From Mycolicibacterium bacteremicum (GTDB lineage: Bacteria > Actinomycetota > Actinomycetes > Mycobacteriales > Mycobacteriaceae): a DNA stretch of 64,000 bases. The translations under genes were made by a program, and so were the position numbers. The first letter of the stretch is position 1. The number at the start of each line of letters is the position of its first letter. Shown in pieces: positions 37,392 through 47,762 of this stretch. A model generated the notes under the pieces. It did not search any database and was not told where the DNA came from. It saw only the letters and a program-made list of their open reading frames with translations. Where the stretch lies: the NCBI RefSeq assembly GCF_002086115.1, contig NZ_MVHJ01000003.1, positions 186,001 through 250,000 of the forward strand, in the 5' to 3' direction.

Positions 37392-40324
37392 GGATGCGTG
37401 CCTTCTTCTGTGGTTCGTTGCATGTGCTCGATCACCTCGGCGACGGTCGCGCCGCCGAGGATCGCCGCCAGCGGCACATTCGCGCCGGTGGTGTTCTTGA
37501 GCTTCTTTCGTAGGTCGAGTGCCAACAGGGAGTCGACACCCAGGTCGAGCAGGGAAGCCGAGGGCTCCGGGGTGATCTGTTCCGGCAGCTTCAGCACCGC
37601 GGTCAGAGCCACCCGGAGCACACCGGCCGCGTCCAACCCGTCCAGCGACGGCTCGACCGGGCTGGGCGCCACCGGGCCCGGCACGGTCGCGTGATCGCCG
37701 AGGAACTGGTGTAGCCGTTCGGCATCGGCGGTGAACACCAGCGGGTCGCCGGCGATGTCGCGCAGCACCGACTCGATGGCCCGTTCGGGGTCCACCGGCC
37801 GGAGACCGGACCGCTGCACGCGGTCGATCTCGGGCGCGTCGATGATGCCGTTGCCCGGCCACAGGCCCCAGCGCACCGCGGTGGCGTGTCTGCCCTCGGC
37901 CCGCAATTGTGCGGTCAGCACGTCGGCGAGCCGGTTGGCGGCGGCGTAGGCGGCATGTCCCGCCCCGCCCCACAGGCCCGACACCGACGAACAGACGATG
38001 ATCCGGGCATCGGCCCGCAGCGGCCAGATCCTGGCGATGTTGGCCAGCCCGGTGACCTTCGCCGCCGTCGTGGCGTCCACATCGGCGCCGGTGAGGTCGC
38101 GGTACCCGGTGATGCGCGCCGCACCGGCGGCATGGATCACCAGGCTCGCTCCGGCACCGCCGAATTCGGCTGCGACGGTGGCGAGCGCGGCGGGATCGGT
38201 GATATCGCACCGCGCAGCGAGCACCTCGACGCCGTCGACGTGCGGTGTATCGGCCGGACCGCGGCCCAGCAGCACGATGCGCCGCGCGCCGTGCGCGGCC
38301 AGGTAACGCAGGAACTGCGTGCCGACCGAACCCGATCCGCCGGTGATGACCACCTCGTCGAAACCGGCAGCACTCCACCGCGGGGTCCGCAGCCCGGTCT
38401 CGATCGCTCCGCGCCGGAACAGCCCCGGCCCGGAGTCGGTATGTCGCACCGCCAGTTCGGCCGGTGTGCCGTGCAGTGCGTCGACCGCGAGCGCGGCGGT
38501 GGCGTCGTCGAGCTGCCAGGACGGTAGGTCCAGGTGACCGAACTGCTGATCGGGATGTTCCAGCCCGATGCTGCGATGCATGGCCGCCAGCGCGGCCTGC
38601 AGGGGCAGCGGTCCCGGTTCACCCTCGCGCACCTGCTCACCGCCGACGGTGATCAGCCAGATGTCGCGAACCCGCGCGCCGACGTGCGCGGTGTAGCCCA
38701 GCAGCCCGCCGTCGACGAGGGCGGCCAGCTCGCGCCCGGCGGCGGCGGCATCGAGCTCATCGGTGTCCGGGGCCAGCAGGATCAACAGCTCGGCATCCGC
38801 GGGGGCCGCCGTCTGCATCCGAACTTGTAGGGCCGCAACCAGATCCGGCGCAACACCGAGATCGATCACCGCGGCCGCGCGCGCCGCGGCGACGGGGGTC
38901 ATCACGGCTTCCCAGGTCTCACGCTGCACCCGCAGGCCCGGTATCGGCGGCAGCGGGTCCGGGGTGGCCCAGTGGTACCGCTCGTGCATGGGCGCGAAGG
39001 GGAAGTCCGGTAGCAGGGCGGGGTCACCGGCGACCGTGGCGCTGCATCGCTGCCGGCCGGCCGACACGTCCACTGCGCTCAGGTTGGCCGCCAGCCGCTC
39101 GACGAGCGGTTCGTCGCGGCGCCCGGTGCCCAGCACCAACGCCCCCGCGTCGCCGTCGGGTCCGTCGAGGGTGTCGCCGATCGCGAACAGCAGCGCGGGG
39201 TGCGCCGACATCTCGATGAACGTGCCCGCCCCGGTCTGCACGGCGGCGCGGATCGCATCGTCGAAGCGAACGGTGCTGCGCAGGTTGGCGTACCAGTATT
39301 CGGCGAAATCGGTACCGGCCTTGATCGGCTGCGCGGTGGCCGAACCGATGAACGGTACCGATGCGGCGCCGAAGGCCCCTGCCGGGAGCAGTGTTTGGAG
39401 GTCCGCGCGCAGTGGGTCGAGCTTGCTGGTGTGCGCGGGGAACCACATCTCGATCTCGCGGGCGAACGCCCCGTCGGCCGCGACGCGACGGACCACCGCG
39501 GCCACGGCGTCGGTGTCACCGGACACCGCGACCGAGGAGGCGGAGTTCACGACGGACAGTTCCAGCCAACCGGGAGTGGCGTCGATCTCGGCCTGCGCCC
39601 GCTCGGGGTCGACACCGAGCACCGCCACCCGGTAGGGACCGGTCAGCCGGTCCAACAGCGTGGCGCGGGCGTGCACGACGGCCACCGCGTCGGCGAGCGT
39701 CACGGCTCCGGCGATGTGGGCCGCGCCGATCTCGCCGAGGCTGTGGCCGACCGTGAGATCCGGGGTGACACCGAAGGATTGCCACACCCTGGCCAGGGCG
39801 ACGCCGTGCACGAACTGGGCACCTTGGATCTGCACCTGGCTGAAATCATTGGTGCGGGCGCCGGAATCGGCCATCAGATAGGCCAGCGGCGAGGCGTACC
39901 CGGCGGCGTCGAACGCGGCGGCGCACCGGTCGACCTCGGCGGCGTAGACGGGCAGTTCGGCGTACGCCTCGACACCCATGGAGGGCCACTGGCTGCCCTG
40001 GCCGGGGAACACGAACGCGATCCGTCCGGTCTCGTTGCGATCGTTGCGGGTCACCAGCGGGTGCTCGGTCCCGGCCGCCACCGCCTCCAGCGCGCCGATG
40101 AGTTCGGCGATGTCGGCGGCGCGGATCAGCGCGCGGTGCCTGCGCACCCGGCGGGTGCGCCGCAGGGTGGCGGCCACCCGGGCGACATCGCTCATCGCGG
40201 GCCGGCGCCGCAGGTAACCGGCGATGGCGGCGGCGTCGGTACCGATCAGGTCTGCAGCATGGCTGCTCAGCAGCACCGGAGTCCGGCCGTCGGGGCACCC
40301 GGTGCCGTCGCCGGGCGCGGCCAT
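37388..40324 (-). CDS. mbtD: Polyketide synthase MbtD (AT-KR-ACP)
   Basis: A 978-residue PKS that works with the separate ketosynthase MbtC to add a reduced two-carbon unit (the beta-hydroxy acid linker of mycobactin). Acyltransferase (~85-400): [14 protein letters not shown] and [11 protein letters not shown] with Ser ~196; ketoreductase (~640-880): [19 protein letters not shown], with the [13 protein letters not shown] active-site region; ACP near the C-terminus: [13 protein letters not shown] (Ser ~930). No KS or DH is present. Starts at ATG 40324 sharing a base with the mbtC stop (TGATG) and ends in a GTGA overlap with mbtE. Confidence 0.95.
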   Translation of the reverse strand: MAAPGDGTGCPDGRTPVLLSSHAADLIGTDAAAIAGYLRRRPAMSDVARVAATLRRTRRVRRHRALIRAADIAELIGALEAVAAGTEHPLVTRNDRNETGRIAFVFPGQGSQWPSMGVEAYAELPVYAAEVDRCAAAFDAAGYASPLAYLMADSGARTNDFSQVQIQGAQFVHGVALARVWQSFGVTPDLTVGHSLGEIGAAHIAGAVTLADAVAVVHARATLLDRLTGPYRVAVLGVDPERAQAEIDATPGWLELSVVNSASSVAVSGDTDAVAAVVRRVAADGAFAREIEMWFPAHTSKLDPLRADLQTLLPAGAFGAASVPFIGSATAQPIKAGTDFAEYWYANLRSTVRFDDAIRAAVQTGAGTFIEMSAHPALLFAIGDTLDGPDGDAGALVLGTGRRDEPLVERLAANLSAVDVSAGRQRCSATVAGDPALLPDFPFAPMHERYHWATPDPLPPIPGLRVQRETWEAVMTPVAAARAAAVIDLGVAPDLVAALQVRMQTAAPADAELLILLAPDTDELDAAAAGRELAALVDGGLLGYTAHVGARVRDIWLITVGGEQVREGEPGPLPLQAALAAMHRSIGLEHPDQQFGHLDLPSWQLDDATAALAVDALHGTPAELAVRHTDSGPGLFRRGAIETGLRTPRWSAAGFDEVVITGGSGSVGTQFLRYLAAHGARRIVLLGRGPADTPHVDGVEVLAARCDITDPAALATVAAEFGGAGASLVIHAAGAARITGYRDLTGADVDATTAAKVTGLANIARIWPLRADARIIVCSSVSGLWGGAGHAAYAAANRLADVLTAQLRAEGRHATAVRWGLWPGNGIIDAPEIDRVQRSGLRPVDPERAIESVLRDIAGDPLVFTADAERLHQFLGDHATVPGPVAPSPVEPSLDGLDAAGVLRVALTAVLKLPEQITPEPSASLLDLGVDSLLALDLRKKLKNTTGANVPLAAILGGATVAEVIEHMQRTTEEGTHP

Positions 40325-41640
40325 CAGGCGGCCTCCCCGTCGTCGGGCACGGCCACGATGGCGTGCGTGTTGGTGCCGCTCATCCCGAACGCCGAGACCG
40401 CTGCGATCCGGCGACCCTGGCGCGCAGGCCATTCGGTGAGCTCGGTGGCCAGCCGCAGGCCCTGCCCATCCCAGGTGATCTCGCGGCTGGCCTGCTCGGT
40501 GTGCAGGCTGGGTGGGACGGCGCCGCGCTGGGCGGCGACGATCACCTTGGCCAGACCGAGTGCGCCGGCTGCGGCCTGGGTGTGCCCGATATTGGATTTC
40601 ACCGAGCCGAGCAGCGCGCCGGTGCCGGGCCGGGTGGTGGCACCGTAGGTCTTGACCAGGGCGCGCAGTTCGGTGCGGTCTCCGAGCCGGGTGGCGGTGC
40701 CATGACCCTCGACCATGCCGACATCGTCGGGACGCACGCCCGCGCGTTGCAGGGCGCGGGTGAACAACCGCTCCTGCGCCGTGCCGCTGGGGGCGGTCAG
40801 CCCGACGGTGCGGCCGTCGGAGTTGACGCCGGTCGCGAGTACCTCGGCCAGCACCCGTCGGCCGTCGCGCAGCGCCGCCGAGCGACGGGCCAGCACGAAG
40901 ATGCCCGCGCCCTCGGCCCATACCGTGCCACTGGCCGCGCTGCTGTAGGGCCGGCAATGTCCATCGTCGGACAACGCGTGCTGTTTGGAGAATTCGACGA
41001 AATAGCCCGGGGTGCCCATCACGCAGACCCCGCCGGTGAGCGCCATCTCGCAGTCGCCGTTGCGGATGGCCGCGGCAGCGGTGTGCAGGGCCGCCAGCGC
41101 CGAGGAGCAGGAGGTGTCCACGGTGATCGCGGGCCCGGCCAGGTCCAGGGTGTAGGCGATCCGGCCGGAGATCACGCCGAGCGAGGTACCGGTGATGAGA
41201 TGCCCGCTGTGGTGCGAATATTCGCTCAGTGCGGGGCCGTACTCCAGCGCAGAGGCACCGATGTAGCACCCGACCTCCTGGCCGGCCAGCTCGTCGGGGT
41301 TGATGCCGCTGTGCTCCAGAGCGCGCCAGGCCAATCGCAGCGCCACCCGCTGCTGGGGATCCATGGCGGTGGCCTCCCGCGGTGAGATCCCGAAGAACGC
41401 CGGATCGAATGCAGCTGCGCCGGTGAGGAATCCACCGAGATCATGAATATTTTTGAAGCCGTCGCGCCGGGATCCGTCCAGCAGGTCAGCGATCGACCAG
41501 CCACGGTCGTCCGGGAACGGTCCGAGGGCTTCGCGGCGGCCGGCCAGCAGGTCCCAGTAGCCGTCGGTCGAGTCGACATTACCGGGAGCCTCGACGGCCA
41601 TTCCGATGATCACCACCGGATCGCTGTTCTCAGCACTCAT
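40324..41640 (-). CDS. mbtC: Ketosynthase MbtC
   Basis: A 438-residue stand-alone beta-ketoacyl synthase. It opens PVVIIGMAVEAPGN; the catalytic Cys is in VDTSCSSALAALH (~177), and the two His are in VEGHGTATRLGD and SNIGHTQAAAGALG, so the Cys-His-His triad is intact. It should condense the MbtE-linked chain with malonyl-MbtD. Length agrees with M. tuberculosis MbtC (~444). It follows mbtT after a 12-nt gap. Confidence 0.95.
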   Translation of the reverse strand: MSAENSDPVVIIGMAVEAPGNVDSTDGYWDLLAGRREALGPFPDDRGWSIADLLDGSRRDGFKNIHDLGGFLTGAAAFDPAFFGISPREATAMDPQQRVALRLAWRALEHSGINPDELAGQEVGCYIGASALEYGPALSEYSHHSGHLITGTSLGVISGRIAYTLDLAGPAITVDTSCSSALAALHTAAAAIRNGDCEMALTGGVCVMGTPGYFVEFSKQHALSDDGHCRPYSSAASGTVWAEGAGIFVLARRSAALRDGRRVLAEVLATGVNSDGRTVGLTAPSGTAQERLFTRALQRAGVRPDDVGMVEGHGTATRLGDRTELRALVKTYGATTRPGTGALLGSVKSNIGHTQAAAGALGLAKVIVAAQRGAVPPSLHTEQASREITWDGQGLRLATELTEWPARQGRRIAAVSAFGMSGTNTHAIVAVPDDGEAA

Positions 41641-41652
41641 CGCACGCTCGTA

Positions 41653-42396
41653 TCACAGGGCATTGACGAGCTCCGCCACCTCTGCGGTGTGGTCGTTGAT
41701 GTAGAAGTGCCCACCATCGAACATCGAGACCGTGAAGGCCCCGCTGGTGTGGCCCTCCCAGCGCCGCAGCATGCTCTCGTCGATGCGGTGATCGCTCGCA
41801 CCGCCCAGGGTGTGGATGTCGGCGCCGATGCGGATCTCGGCGCCGCAGGCATACCGGTTGAACGCGGCGTAATCCGCTCGCACCGCCATCAGCAACAGCT
41901 CGACGAAGTCGTCGTCGGCCAGCAGTTGTGGGTCGGTGCCGCCGAGATCGACCATCTCGGAGAGGATTTCGCTCTCGGCCATCGGCAGATCGGGGGCGTC
42001 CGCCACCGTCGACGGTGCCTCGCTGGCCGATACCCACAGGGCGGCGACATCGGCACCGTGCTGTTCGGCCACCCGGGCGAACTCGAAGGCCACCACCGCG
42101 CCCATGCAATGCCCGAACAGCCGCAGCGGACCCAGACCGGCCCAGTCACCGGCGGCGAACAGGTCGGCGGCCAGCTCCCCCACGGTCGCCTGCGCAGGGT
42201 GGGTCAGGCGGTCACCGCGCTGCGGGTACTGCAGCACATAGGCGTCGGACCCGGCCGCGGCCAGCGCGGTGCCGAAGGAGCGGTAGGCCAGCGCGGCCCC
42301 GCCTGCGTGCGGGAATACCAGCGTGGCACCGGCACCGGGTGCGGACGTCGGATACCGTTTGACCCAGGGCTTGAACGTCAGGTCGGTGTCGCTCAC
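41653..42396 (-). CDS. mbtT: Type II thioesterase MbtT, cysteine nucleophile
   Basis: A 247-residue alpha/beta-hydrolase of the type II thioesterase family: VFPHAGGAALAYRSFGTAL (oxyanion region), the nucleophile elbow LFGHCMGAVVAFE and a C-terminal FDGGHFYI with the catalytic His. The usual GHSMG reads GHCMG (codon TGC, residue 97), so the nucleophile would be Cys. It probably removes stalled or wrong acyl groups from the mbt carrier domains. In M. tuberculosis a thioesterase domain is fused to MbtB; here it is a separate gene joined to mbtB by an ATGA overlap. Confidence 0.9.
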   Translation of the reverse strand: MSDTDLTFKPWVKRYPTSAPGAGATLVFPHAGGAALAYRSFGTALAAAGSDAYVLQYPQRGDRLTHPAQATVGELAADLFAAGDWAGLGPLRLFGHCMGAVVAFEFARVAEQHGADVAALWVSASEAPSTVADAPDLPMAESEILSEMVDLGGTDPQLLADDDFVELLLMAVRADYAAFNRYACGAEIRIGADIHTLGGASDHRIDESMLRRWEGHTSGAFTVSMFDGGHFYINDHTAEVAELVNAL

Positions 42397-45300
42397 GACA
42401 TTCCCGCGGTGTGCAACTCGGACTCGACGGCGGCCTCGTCCATGTCGGCGACCTCCAGATACAGCTCGGCCACCAGCTCCAGGCGTTGACCGTCGGCCTC
42501 CCGTTCGGTCAGCCGCTGCGCCAGGGCCGCGACCGTCCGGGTCGCGAAGACATCGGGAACCATGATCGTCGGGGTGTCCAACCAGTCGCGCACCTGCGCC
42601 ACCACCTGGGTCGCCATCACCGAATCACCGCCGAGGCCGAAGAAGTCGTCGTCGATGCCGATGCTGTCGCGACCCAGCAGCTCGCTCATGATGCGGGCCA
42701 CCGCGGTCTCCAGCGCGGTCGTCGGTGCACGGTAGCCGCGTTCGGCGGGTAGTTCGGCCTCGGCCAGCCGCAGCGCCACCGCCTTGCGGTCGATCTTGCC
42801 ACCGATCGTGTACGGGATCCGGTCGACGGGCACGATCAGCTGCGGAATCATGTGTGCCGGAACCAGTTCGGCCAAGGCGGCGGCGATGGCATCGGGTTCG
42901 TGGGCCGGGTCGTCTACGCGCACCAGCGCACCGAGCACATCCGCGCCACCCGGCACCGGGACCACCGCGGCGACCGCCGCACCCACCCCCGGAACCCGGG
43001 CCAGCGCGGCCTCGACCTCACCGAGTTCGATGCGGTAGCCGCTGAGCTTGATCCGGTGATCGGTGCGGCCGATGAACTCCAGCGTGCCGTCGGGCCAGTA
43101 CCGGGCCAGATCGCCGGTGCGGTACCAGGTCCGCCCGTCGTACTCGACGAACTTGTCGGCGGTCAGGTCGGGGCGGCCGCGGTAGCCGCGGGCGATGCCG
43201 CGGCCGGCGAACCACAGTTCGCCGGGTACCCAGTCGGGACAGTCCGCACCGGACGGGCTGACCACCCGGCATGCGTTGTTGTCGAACGGCACGCCGTAGG
43301 GCACCGAAGGCCACGTCGCCGGAATCTCGGCCTGCGGTCCGATCTCGTAGATGGTGCCGTGCACCGCGGTTTCGGTCGCACCACCGAGACCGGCGAACCG
43401 CATCTGCGGCGCCCGGGCGCGCAGCGCCCGCACCATGTCCGGGCGCACCCAGTCACCACCGGTGAGCACGACGCGCAGGGACGACAGATCGCCGGGAACC
43501 TCGGTGAGCATCTGCAGCCAGCCGGGCAGGAAGTTCACCACCGACACCCGGTGCTCGGCGATCAGCCGCGCCCAGGTGTCCGGGTCACGCCGATACTCCT
43601 CGTCGACCATCACGATGGCCCCGCCGACGCGCAGCGTGCCGAACACGTCGGGGACCGACATGTCCGACTCCAGATGCGACAGTGCCAATGCCCGGGCGTC
43701 GGCTCCGATGTCGAAATGCCGGTAGAGGAATTCCAGGGTGTTCATCACCGCGTCGTGGGTGAGCTCCACCCCCTTGGGTTCGCCGGTGGACCCCGAGGTG
43801 AACAGCACGTAGGCCAGATCGTCGAGGGACCCGGTGACGGGCTCGAATTCCGTTGTCGCAGCGCTTGCCTGACCGACGTGCAGGTACGGCAGGCCGGCGC
43901 CGGTGATCACCTCGGGTGTCTGGCTGCCGCAGATCAGCGCGCAGGCGACGCCCGCGGTGTCCAGGATGCGGGCGGCGCGGTCGGCGGGCTGGTCGACCCC
44001 GATGGGCAGGTAGGCCGCGCCGGCGGTCAGGATGCCCAGCAGCGCGGGGATCTGTTCGGCACCCTTGGGTCCGAGCACCGCGACGATGTCGCCGCGGCCG
44101 ACACCGTGGGCCTGCAGCGAACCGGCGACCGCCAGCACCTTGTCCCGGAGCCCGGCGTAGGTCAGGGTTCCGGTGGAGGCGATCAGCGCCGTGGCGTCCG
44201 GCGTCGCTTCGGCGTTGCGGAAGAAGCCGTCGACCAGATTGTCACCGCTCGGGGCCGCCGTGTTCGAGTTGACCGCGGCACGCACGGCGCGCGACTGCTC
44301 GCTCACCGCCGGCGGGTCGACAGCGTCCCAGGCCGCGTCGTCGGCGGCGAGCCGCGCCAGTTCGGCCACCTCGTAGGCGAACATCGCCTCCGGCACGCCG
44401 GGCGGGAACGCCTCGACCCGGACGTCCCAGTTGATCATCAGCCCGTCGGCCAGCGGGGTCGCCTGCGCGTCGATGAGCACCTGCGGGCCCTGCGAGATGG
44501 TCCAGACCGGCTCGCCGAACTGGTCGGTCACATCGCCGGCGAACAGGTCGCCGAGGCCGAGGGCGCTGGTGTAGACGATGGTCGCCAGCGTCTGGGTGCC
44601 GCGGTGGCGGCTCATGTCGCGCAGGACGCTCAGCCCGGACACCGACGAGTGCGCGGCGGTCTCGTGCAGGACCTCCTGCACGGCGCGGGCGCGCGCCGCC
44701 GGGGTATGGGTCTCGGTGAGATCGATGTCGAGCATCAGCGAGGAGGTGAAGCAGCCGACCAATTTGTCCACATCGGGGTGGTAGGGCTCGCGGCCGAACA
44801 TCGGCAGGTTGAGCAGAAAGCGTGAGTCGGTCGACCAGCGGGCCAGCGCATTGGAGTAGGCGGCCGCGACGGCCATGGCCGGGGTGATGCCGCGTTTGTG
44901 CGCGTTGGCGTACAGCGCGTCCCGGGTCGGCACGTCGAAGATGTGCCACAACCTGATGTTGCGCAACGGATTCTGCTGCTCGGCGCGCGGAACCAGCGGC
45001 AGCGCGGGTGGTTCCGGCAGATCCGGAATGCGCTCGGCCCACCACTGCCGGTCGGCCTCCGAGGGTGGCGGCGTGCTCGCGGTCAACCGGTTGCGGTATT
45101 CGCGGTAGGTGTACCCGAGCTCGGGCAGGTCGGCGCCGCGGTAGAACGCGGCCAGGTCGGCCATGAAGTTGCGGTAGCTCACCGCGTCGGCGGCCTGCAT
45201 GTCCATGTCCACGTGCAGCCGGGTCTTCCCGTCCGGCAACAGCGACAGCGCGATCTGCAGCACCTCGTCGTCGAGCAGCTGATGCGACTTGTCGTCGCGG

Positions 45301-45872
45301 ATGCGCTCCAGGCGCTCGTCGGCGTCGGCCGCGGACCGCAGGTCGTAGACGGTGACCGGCAGACCCCGGTCGCTGATGCGCTGGGTGCCGTCGGGCAGGA
45401 TCTCCTGGCGCAGCATGGGATGGCGGGCAACGAGTTTCGTGGCCGCGCGCTGGAGTCGTTCGGGATCTACTCCGGTGCCGTCGAATTCGACGTACAGGTG
45501 CGCGGCCACCCCACCGAGCTCCTGCTCGCCGTGGCGGCCCACCCACATCGCGTGGGCGATGGGGGCCAACGGGAAAGGAGCACCGGGATCGTCGTCCGCG
45601 CCGTCGGCCACCGCCGGATCGGCGACCGGCGCCGCCGGCGCGTGCTCGGCGACCAGGGCCTGCCAGGCGGCCACGGTGGGGTTGGCCGCCAGCGCGGCGA
45701 ACCCGACCTCGATGCCCTGTTTACGCCAGCGGCCCGACAGCGACATCATCCGGATGGAGTCGAGTCCGGAGGCGATGAGATCAGCATTCGGGTCCAGCGA
45801 ATCCGCCGGGATCCCGAGAAGTTCGGCCACCTCGGCCCGAACCGTTTCCGATGTCGTCGCAGCGACGGCCAC
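42393..45872 (-). CDS. mbtB: Phenyloxazoline synthase MbtB (ArCP-Cy-A-PCP)
   Basis: A 1159-residue NRPS that loads the aryl starter, couples it to Ser or Thr and cyclises to the phenyl(methyl)oxazoline. Order: aryl carrier with DLIASGLDSIRMM (Ser39); heterocyclisation domain (~97-530) with DMQAADAVS, the DxxxxDxxS motif at 224-232; adenylation domain (~545-1040) with LFTSGSTGEPKG and GGATETAVHG; carrier with GLGGDSVMATQ (Ser ~1082). No C-terminal thioesterase, hence shorter than M. tuberculosis MbtB. GTG 45872 follows a strong GGAGG. First gene of the minus-strand operon, under IdeR-like control. Confidence 0.95.
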   Translation of the reverse strand: MAVAATTSETVRAEVAELLGIPADSLDPNADLIASGLDSIRMMSLSGRWRKQGIEVGFAALAANPTVAAWQALVAEHAPAAPVADPAVADGADDDPGAPFPLAPIAHAMWVGRHGEQELGGVAAHLYVEFDGTGVDPERLQRAATKLVARHPMLRQEILPDGTQRISDRGLPVTVYDLRSAADADERLERIRDDKSHQLLDDEVLQIALSLLPDGKTRLHVDMDMQAADAVSYRNFMADLAAFYRGADLPELGYTYREYRNRLTASTPPPSEADRQWWAERIPDLPEPPALPLVPRAEQQNPLRNIRLWHIFDVPTRDALYANAHKRGITPAMAVAAAYSNALARWSTDSRFLLNLPMFGREPYHPDVDKLVGCFTSSLMLDIDLTETHTPAARARAVQEVLHETAAHSSVSGLSVLRDMSRHRGTQTLATIVYTSALGLGDLFAGDVTDQFGEPVWTISQGPQVLIDAQATPLADGLMINWDVRVEAFPPGVPEAMFAYEVAELARLAADDAAWDAVDPPAVSEQSRAVRAAVNSNTAAPSGDNLVDGFFRNAEATPDATALIASTGTLTYAGLRDKVLAVAGSLQAHGVGRGDIVAVLGPKGAEQIPALLGILTAGAAYLPIGVDQPADRAARILDTAGVACALICGSQTPEVITGAGLPYLHVGQASAATTEFEPVTGSLDDLAYVLFTSGSTGEPKGVELTHDAVMNTLEFLYRHFDIGADARALALSHLESDMSVPDVFGTLRVGGAIVMVDEEYRRDPDTWARLIAEHRVSVVNFLPGWLQMLTEVPGDLSSLRVVLTGGDWVRPDMVRALRARAPQMRFAGLGGATETAVHGTIYEIGPQAEIPATWPSVPYGVPFDNNACRVVSPSGADCPDWVPGELWFAGRGIARGYRGRPDLTADKFVEYDGRTWYRTGDLARYWPDGTLEFIGRTDHRIKLSGYRIELGEVEAALARVPGVGAAVAAVVPVPGGADVLGALVRVDDPAHEPDAIAAALAELVPAHMIPQLIVPVDRIPYTIGGKIDRKAVALRLAEAELPAERGYRAPTTALETAVARIMSELLGRDSIGIDDDFFGLGGDSVMATQVVAQVRDWLDTPTIMVPDVFATRTVAALAQRLTEREADGQRLELVAELYLEVADMDEAAVESELHTAGMS

Positions 45873-45889
45873 GCTATTCCTCCGCAGAT

Positions 45890-45908
45890 TTAGTACAGGC
45901 TGTCCTAA
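45890..45908. promoter_or_regulatory. IdeR box 1 in the mbtB-mbtA divergent promoter
   Basis: TTAGTACAGGCTGTCCTAA matches the iron-repressor consensus TTAGGTTAGGCTAACCTAA at 14 of 19 positions and is itself near-palindromic. It lies 18 bp upstream of the mbtB start. Iron-loaded IdeR should repress both directions. Confidence 0.75.
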
Positions 45909-45909
45909 C

Positions 45910-45928
45910 TGCAGTGAGGCTACCCTAT
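45910..45928. promoter_or_regulatory. IdeR box 2 in the mbtB-mbtA divergent promoter
   Basis: TGCAGTGAGGCTACCCTAT matches the IdeR consensus at 13 of 19 positions, with the GGCT centre intact. It is one base away from box 1 and touches TATATT (45926-45931), a plausible -10 for mbtA. Confidence 0.6.
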
Positions 45929-45973
45929 ATTCGTATCGGCATCGCACCTACCCAGAGACAGGGTTTATCCCGC

Positions 45974-47632
45974 ATGAGCACGGTTTTTCCGAAGGAACGC
46001 GACGATCTGACCGACGGTTTCGTCGCGTTTCCGGCTGATCGCGCCGCCGCTTATCGCGAGGCAGGCTATTGGACGGGTTCGCCGCTGGATTCCATTCTCG
46101 GCAACGCAGCCGACCGATGGCCGGACGCCCGCGCGATCGTCGATTCCCGGCGCAGCTATACGTTCGCCGAACTGGACGCCATCGCCGACGTGGTGGCCGC
46201 CCGGCTGACCGCGCTGGGGCTGCGCTCCGGCGACCGGGTGCTGCTGCAGTTGCCCAACACCACACAATTCGCCGTCGCCCTGTTCGGACTGCTGCGCGCG
46301 GGCGTCGTACCGGTGATGTGCCTGTCCGGGCACCGGGCCGCCGAACTGAGCCACTTCGCCGAGATCAGCGGCGCGGTGGGGCTGCTGATTCCGGACACCG
46401 CAGGCGGTTTCGACTTCCGCGAGATGGCCGCCCAGTTGCAGGCCGAGCATCCCGCGCTGCAGCACGTCATCGTCGACGGCGAGCCTGGTCCGTACCTGGC
46501 GTGGTCGGCGCTGACCGAGCCCGGTCCGCGGCCGGCCCGCGCGCCCCGCGCGGACTTCGACCCGGCCCGGCCCGCCCTGCTGTTGGTCTCCGGTGGCACG
46601 ACCGGGTTGCCGAAGCTGATCGCGCGCACCCACGACGACTACGTCTACACCGCCGTGGCCTCGGCGCAGGCGTACTCCATGACCAGTGCGGACACCTACC
46701 TGGTCGCGCTGCCCGCCGGGCACAACTTCCCGCTGGGCTGCCCCGGCCTGCTCGGCGCGATGACCGTCGGTGCCGCCACCGTCTTCACCACCGACCCCAG
46801 CCCGGAGAATGCCTTCGCGCTGATCGACAAGCACCAGGTGACGGTGACGGGGCTGGTCAACGCGCTGGCCAAGGTGTGGGCGCAGGCCTGCGACTGGGAG
46901 CCGGTGCTGCCGACCTCGCTGCGGGTGGTCCAGGTCGGCGGTTCCCGGATGACGGCCGAGGAGGCCAAGTTCATCTTGGACAACCTGACCCCCGGGTTGA
47001 GCCAGATCTTCGGTATGGCCGAGGGCATGCTGAACTTCACCCGGCCCGGCGATCCGGTCGAGGTGCTGTTGCACACCCAGGGCCGGCCGATGTCCCCGCA
47101 CGACGAGATGCGGGTCGTCGACGAGTCCGGTGCCGATGTCGCCCCCGGCGCGGAGGGCGAATTGCTGGTGCGCGGGCCGTACACCATCAACGGCTACTAC
47201 CGCGCCGAGGAGGCCAACGCCCGTTCGTTCAGTCCGGACGGGTTCTACCGCTCCGGGGACCGGGTCCGGATCTTCACCGACGGACCCAAGGCCGGGTACG
47301 TGGAGGTGACCGGCCGGATCAAGGACGTCATCCATCGCGGCGGCGAGACGGTGTCGGCCTCCGACCTGGAGGAGCACCTGTTCGCCCATCCGGGGATCTA
47401 CGCCGCGGCAGCGGTCGCCATGCCCGACGAGTATCTGGGCGAAAAGATCTGCGCTGCAGTCGTTTTCTCCGGCAAGCCGATCACCCTGGCCGAACTGAAC
47501 AGTTTCCTGGACGCCCGTGGTGTGTCCGCCCACACCAAGCCCGACATGCTGGCCGCGCTGCCGACGCTGCCCAAGACCGCGGTCGGCAAGGTCGACAAGA
47601 AGCAGATCATCGCGCAGCTGAGTTCATCGTGA
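45974..47632 (+). CDS. mbtA: Salicyl/aryl-AMP ligase MbtA
   Basis: A 552-residue stand-alone aryl acid adenylation enzyme that activates the starter acid and loads it onto the MbtB aryl carrier. Visible: SYTFAELDAIADVVAARL, the P-loop LLVSGGTTGLPKLIARTH, LPAGHNFPLGCPG (aryl pocket region), GMAEGMLNFTR, YRSGDRVRI, and the C-terminal PKTAVGKVDKKQI with the catalytic Lys. ATG 45974 follows GGGTTTATCC with no clear ribosome site. It diverges from mbtB across two IdeR boxes and is followed by the 6-MSAS-like PKS, so 6-methylsalicylate may be its substrate. Confidence 0.95.
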   Translation: MSTVFPKERDDLTDGFVAFPADRAAAYREAGYWTGSPLDSILGNAADRWPDARAIVDSRRSYTFAELDAIADVVAARLTALGLRSGDRVLLQLPNTTQFAVALFGLLRAGVVPVMCLSGHRAAELSHFAEISGAVGLLIPDTAGGFDFREMAAQLQAEHPALQHVIVDGEPGPYLAWSALTEPGPRPARAPRADFDPARPALLLVSGGTTGLPKLIARTHDDYVYTAVASAQAYSMTSADTYLVALPAGHNFPLGCPGLLGAMTVGAATVFTTDPSPENAFALIDKHQVTVTGLVNALAKVWAQACDWEPVLPTSLRVVQVGGSRMTAEEAKFILDNLTPGLSQIFGMAEGMLNFTRPGDPVEVLLHTQGRPMSPHDEMRVVDESGADVAPGAEGELLVRGPYTINGYYRAEEANARSFSPDGFYRSGDRVRIFTDGPKAGYVEVTGRIKDVIHRGGETVSASDLEEHLFAHPGIYAAAAVAMPDEYLGEKICAAVVFSGKPITLAELNSFLDARGVSAHTKPDMLAALPTLPKTAVGKVDKKQIIAQLSSS

Positions 47633-47670
47633 TCGGTAATGCACTCACGCAGTGCGGTTCTCGGCCTGCG

Positions 47671-47688
47671 GTGTGCTGCGCGGCACAC
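47671..47688 (+). other. Hairpin in the mbtA-PKS gap
   Basis: GTGTGC-N6-GCACAC is a perfect 6-bp inverted repeat in the 130-nt gap between mbtA and the PKS; a smaller CACT-N5-AGTG lies just before it at 47642-47654. It has no U-tract. It may be a weak terminator or an mRNA structure; the PKS has no IdeR-like box of its own that I can see, so read-through from mbtA is likely. Confidence 0.3.
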
Positions 47689-47762
47689 AACGTAGCCCGC
47701 CGTGCGGAGCCGATGCGTGCCACCATCGGTGCACACGCCCACCATGAGAGGGATCCACAGCC

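Noticed and set aside
37388..41269. mbtD starting as far upstream as 41269
   Set aside because: That extension lies opposite the well-defined frame of mbtC; the TGATG junction at 40324 gives the start.
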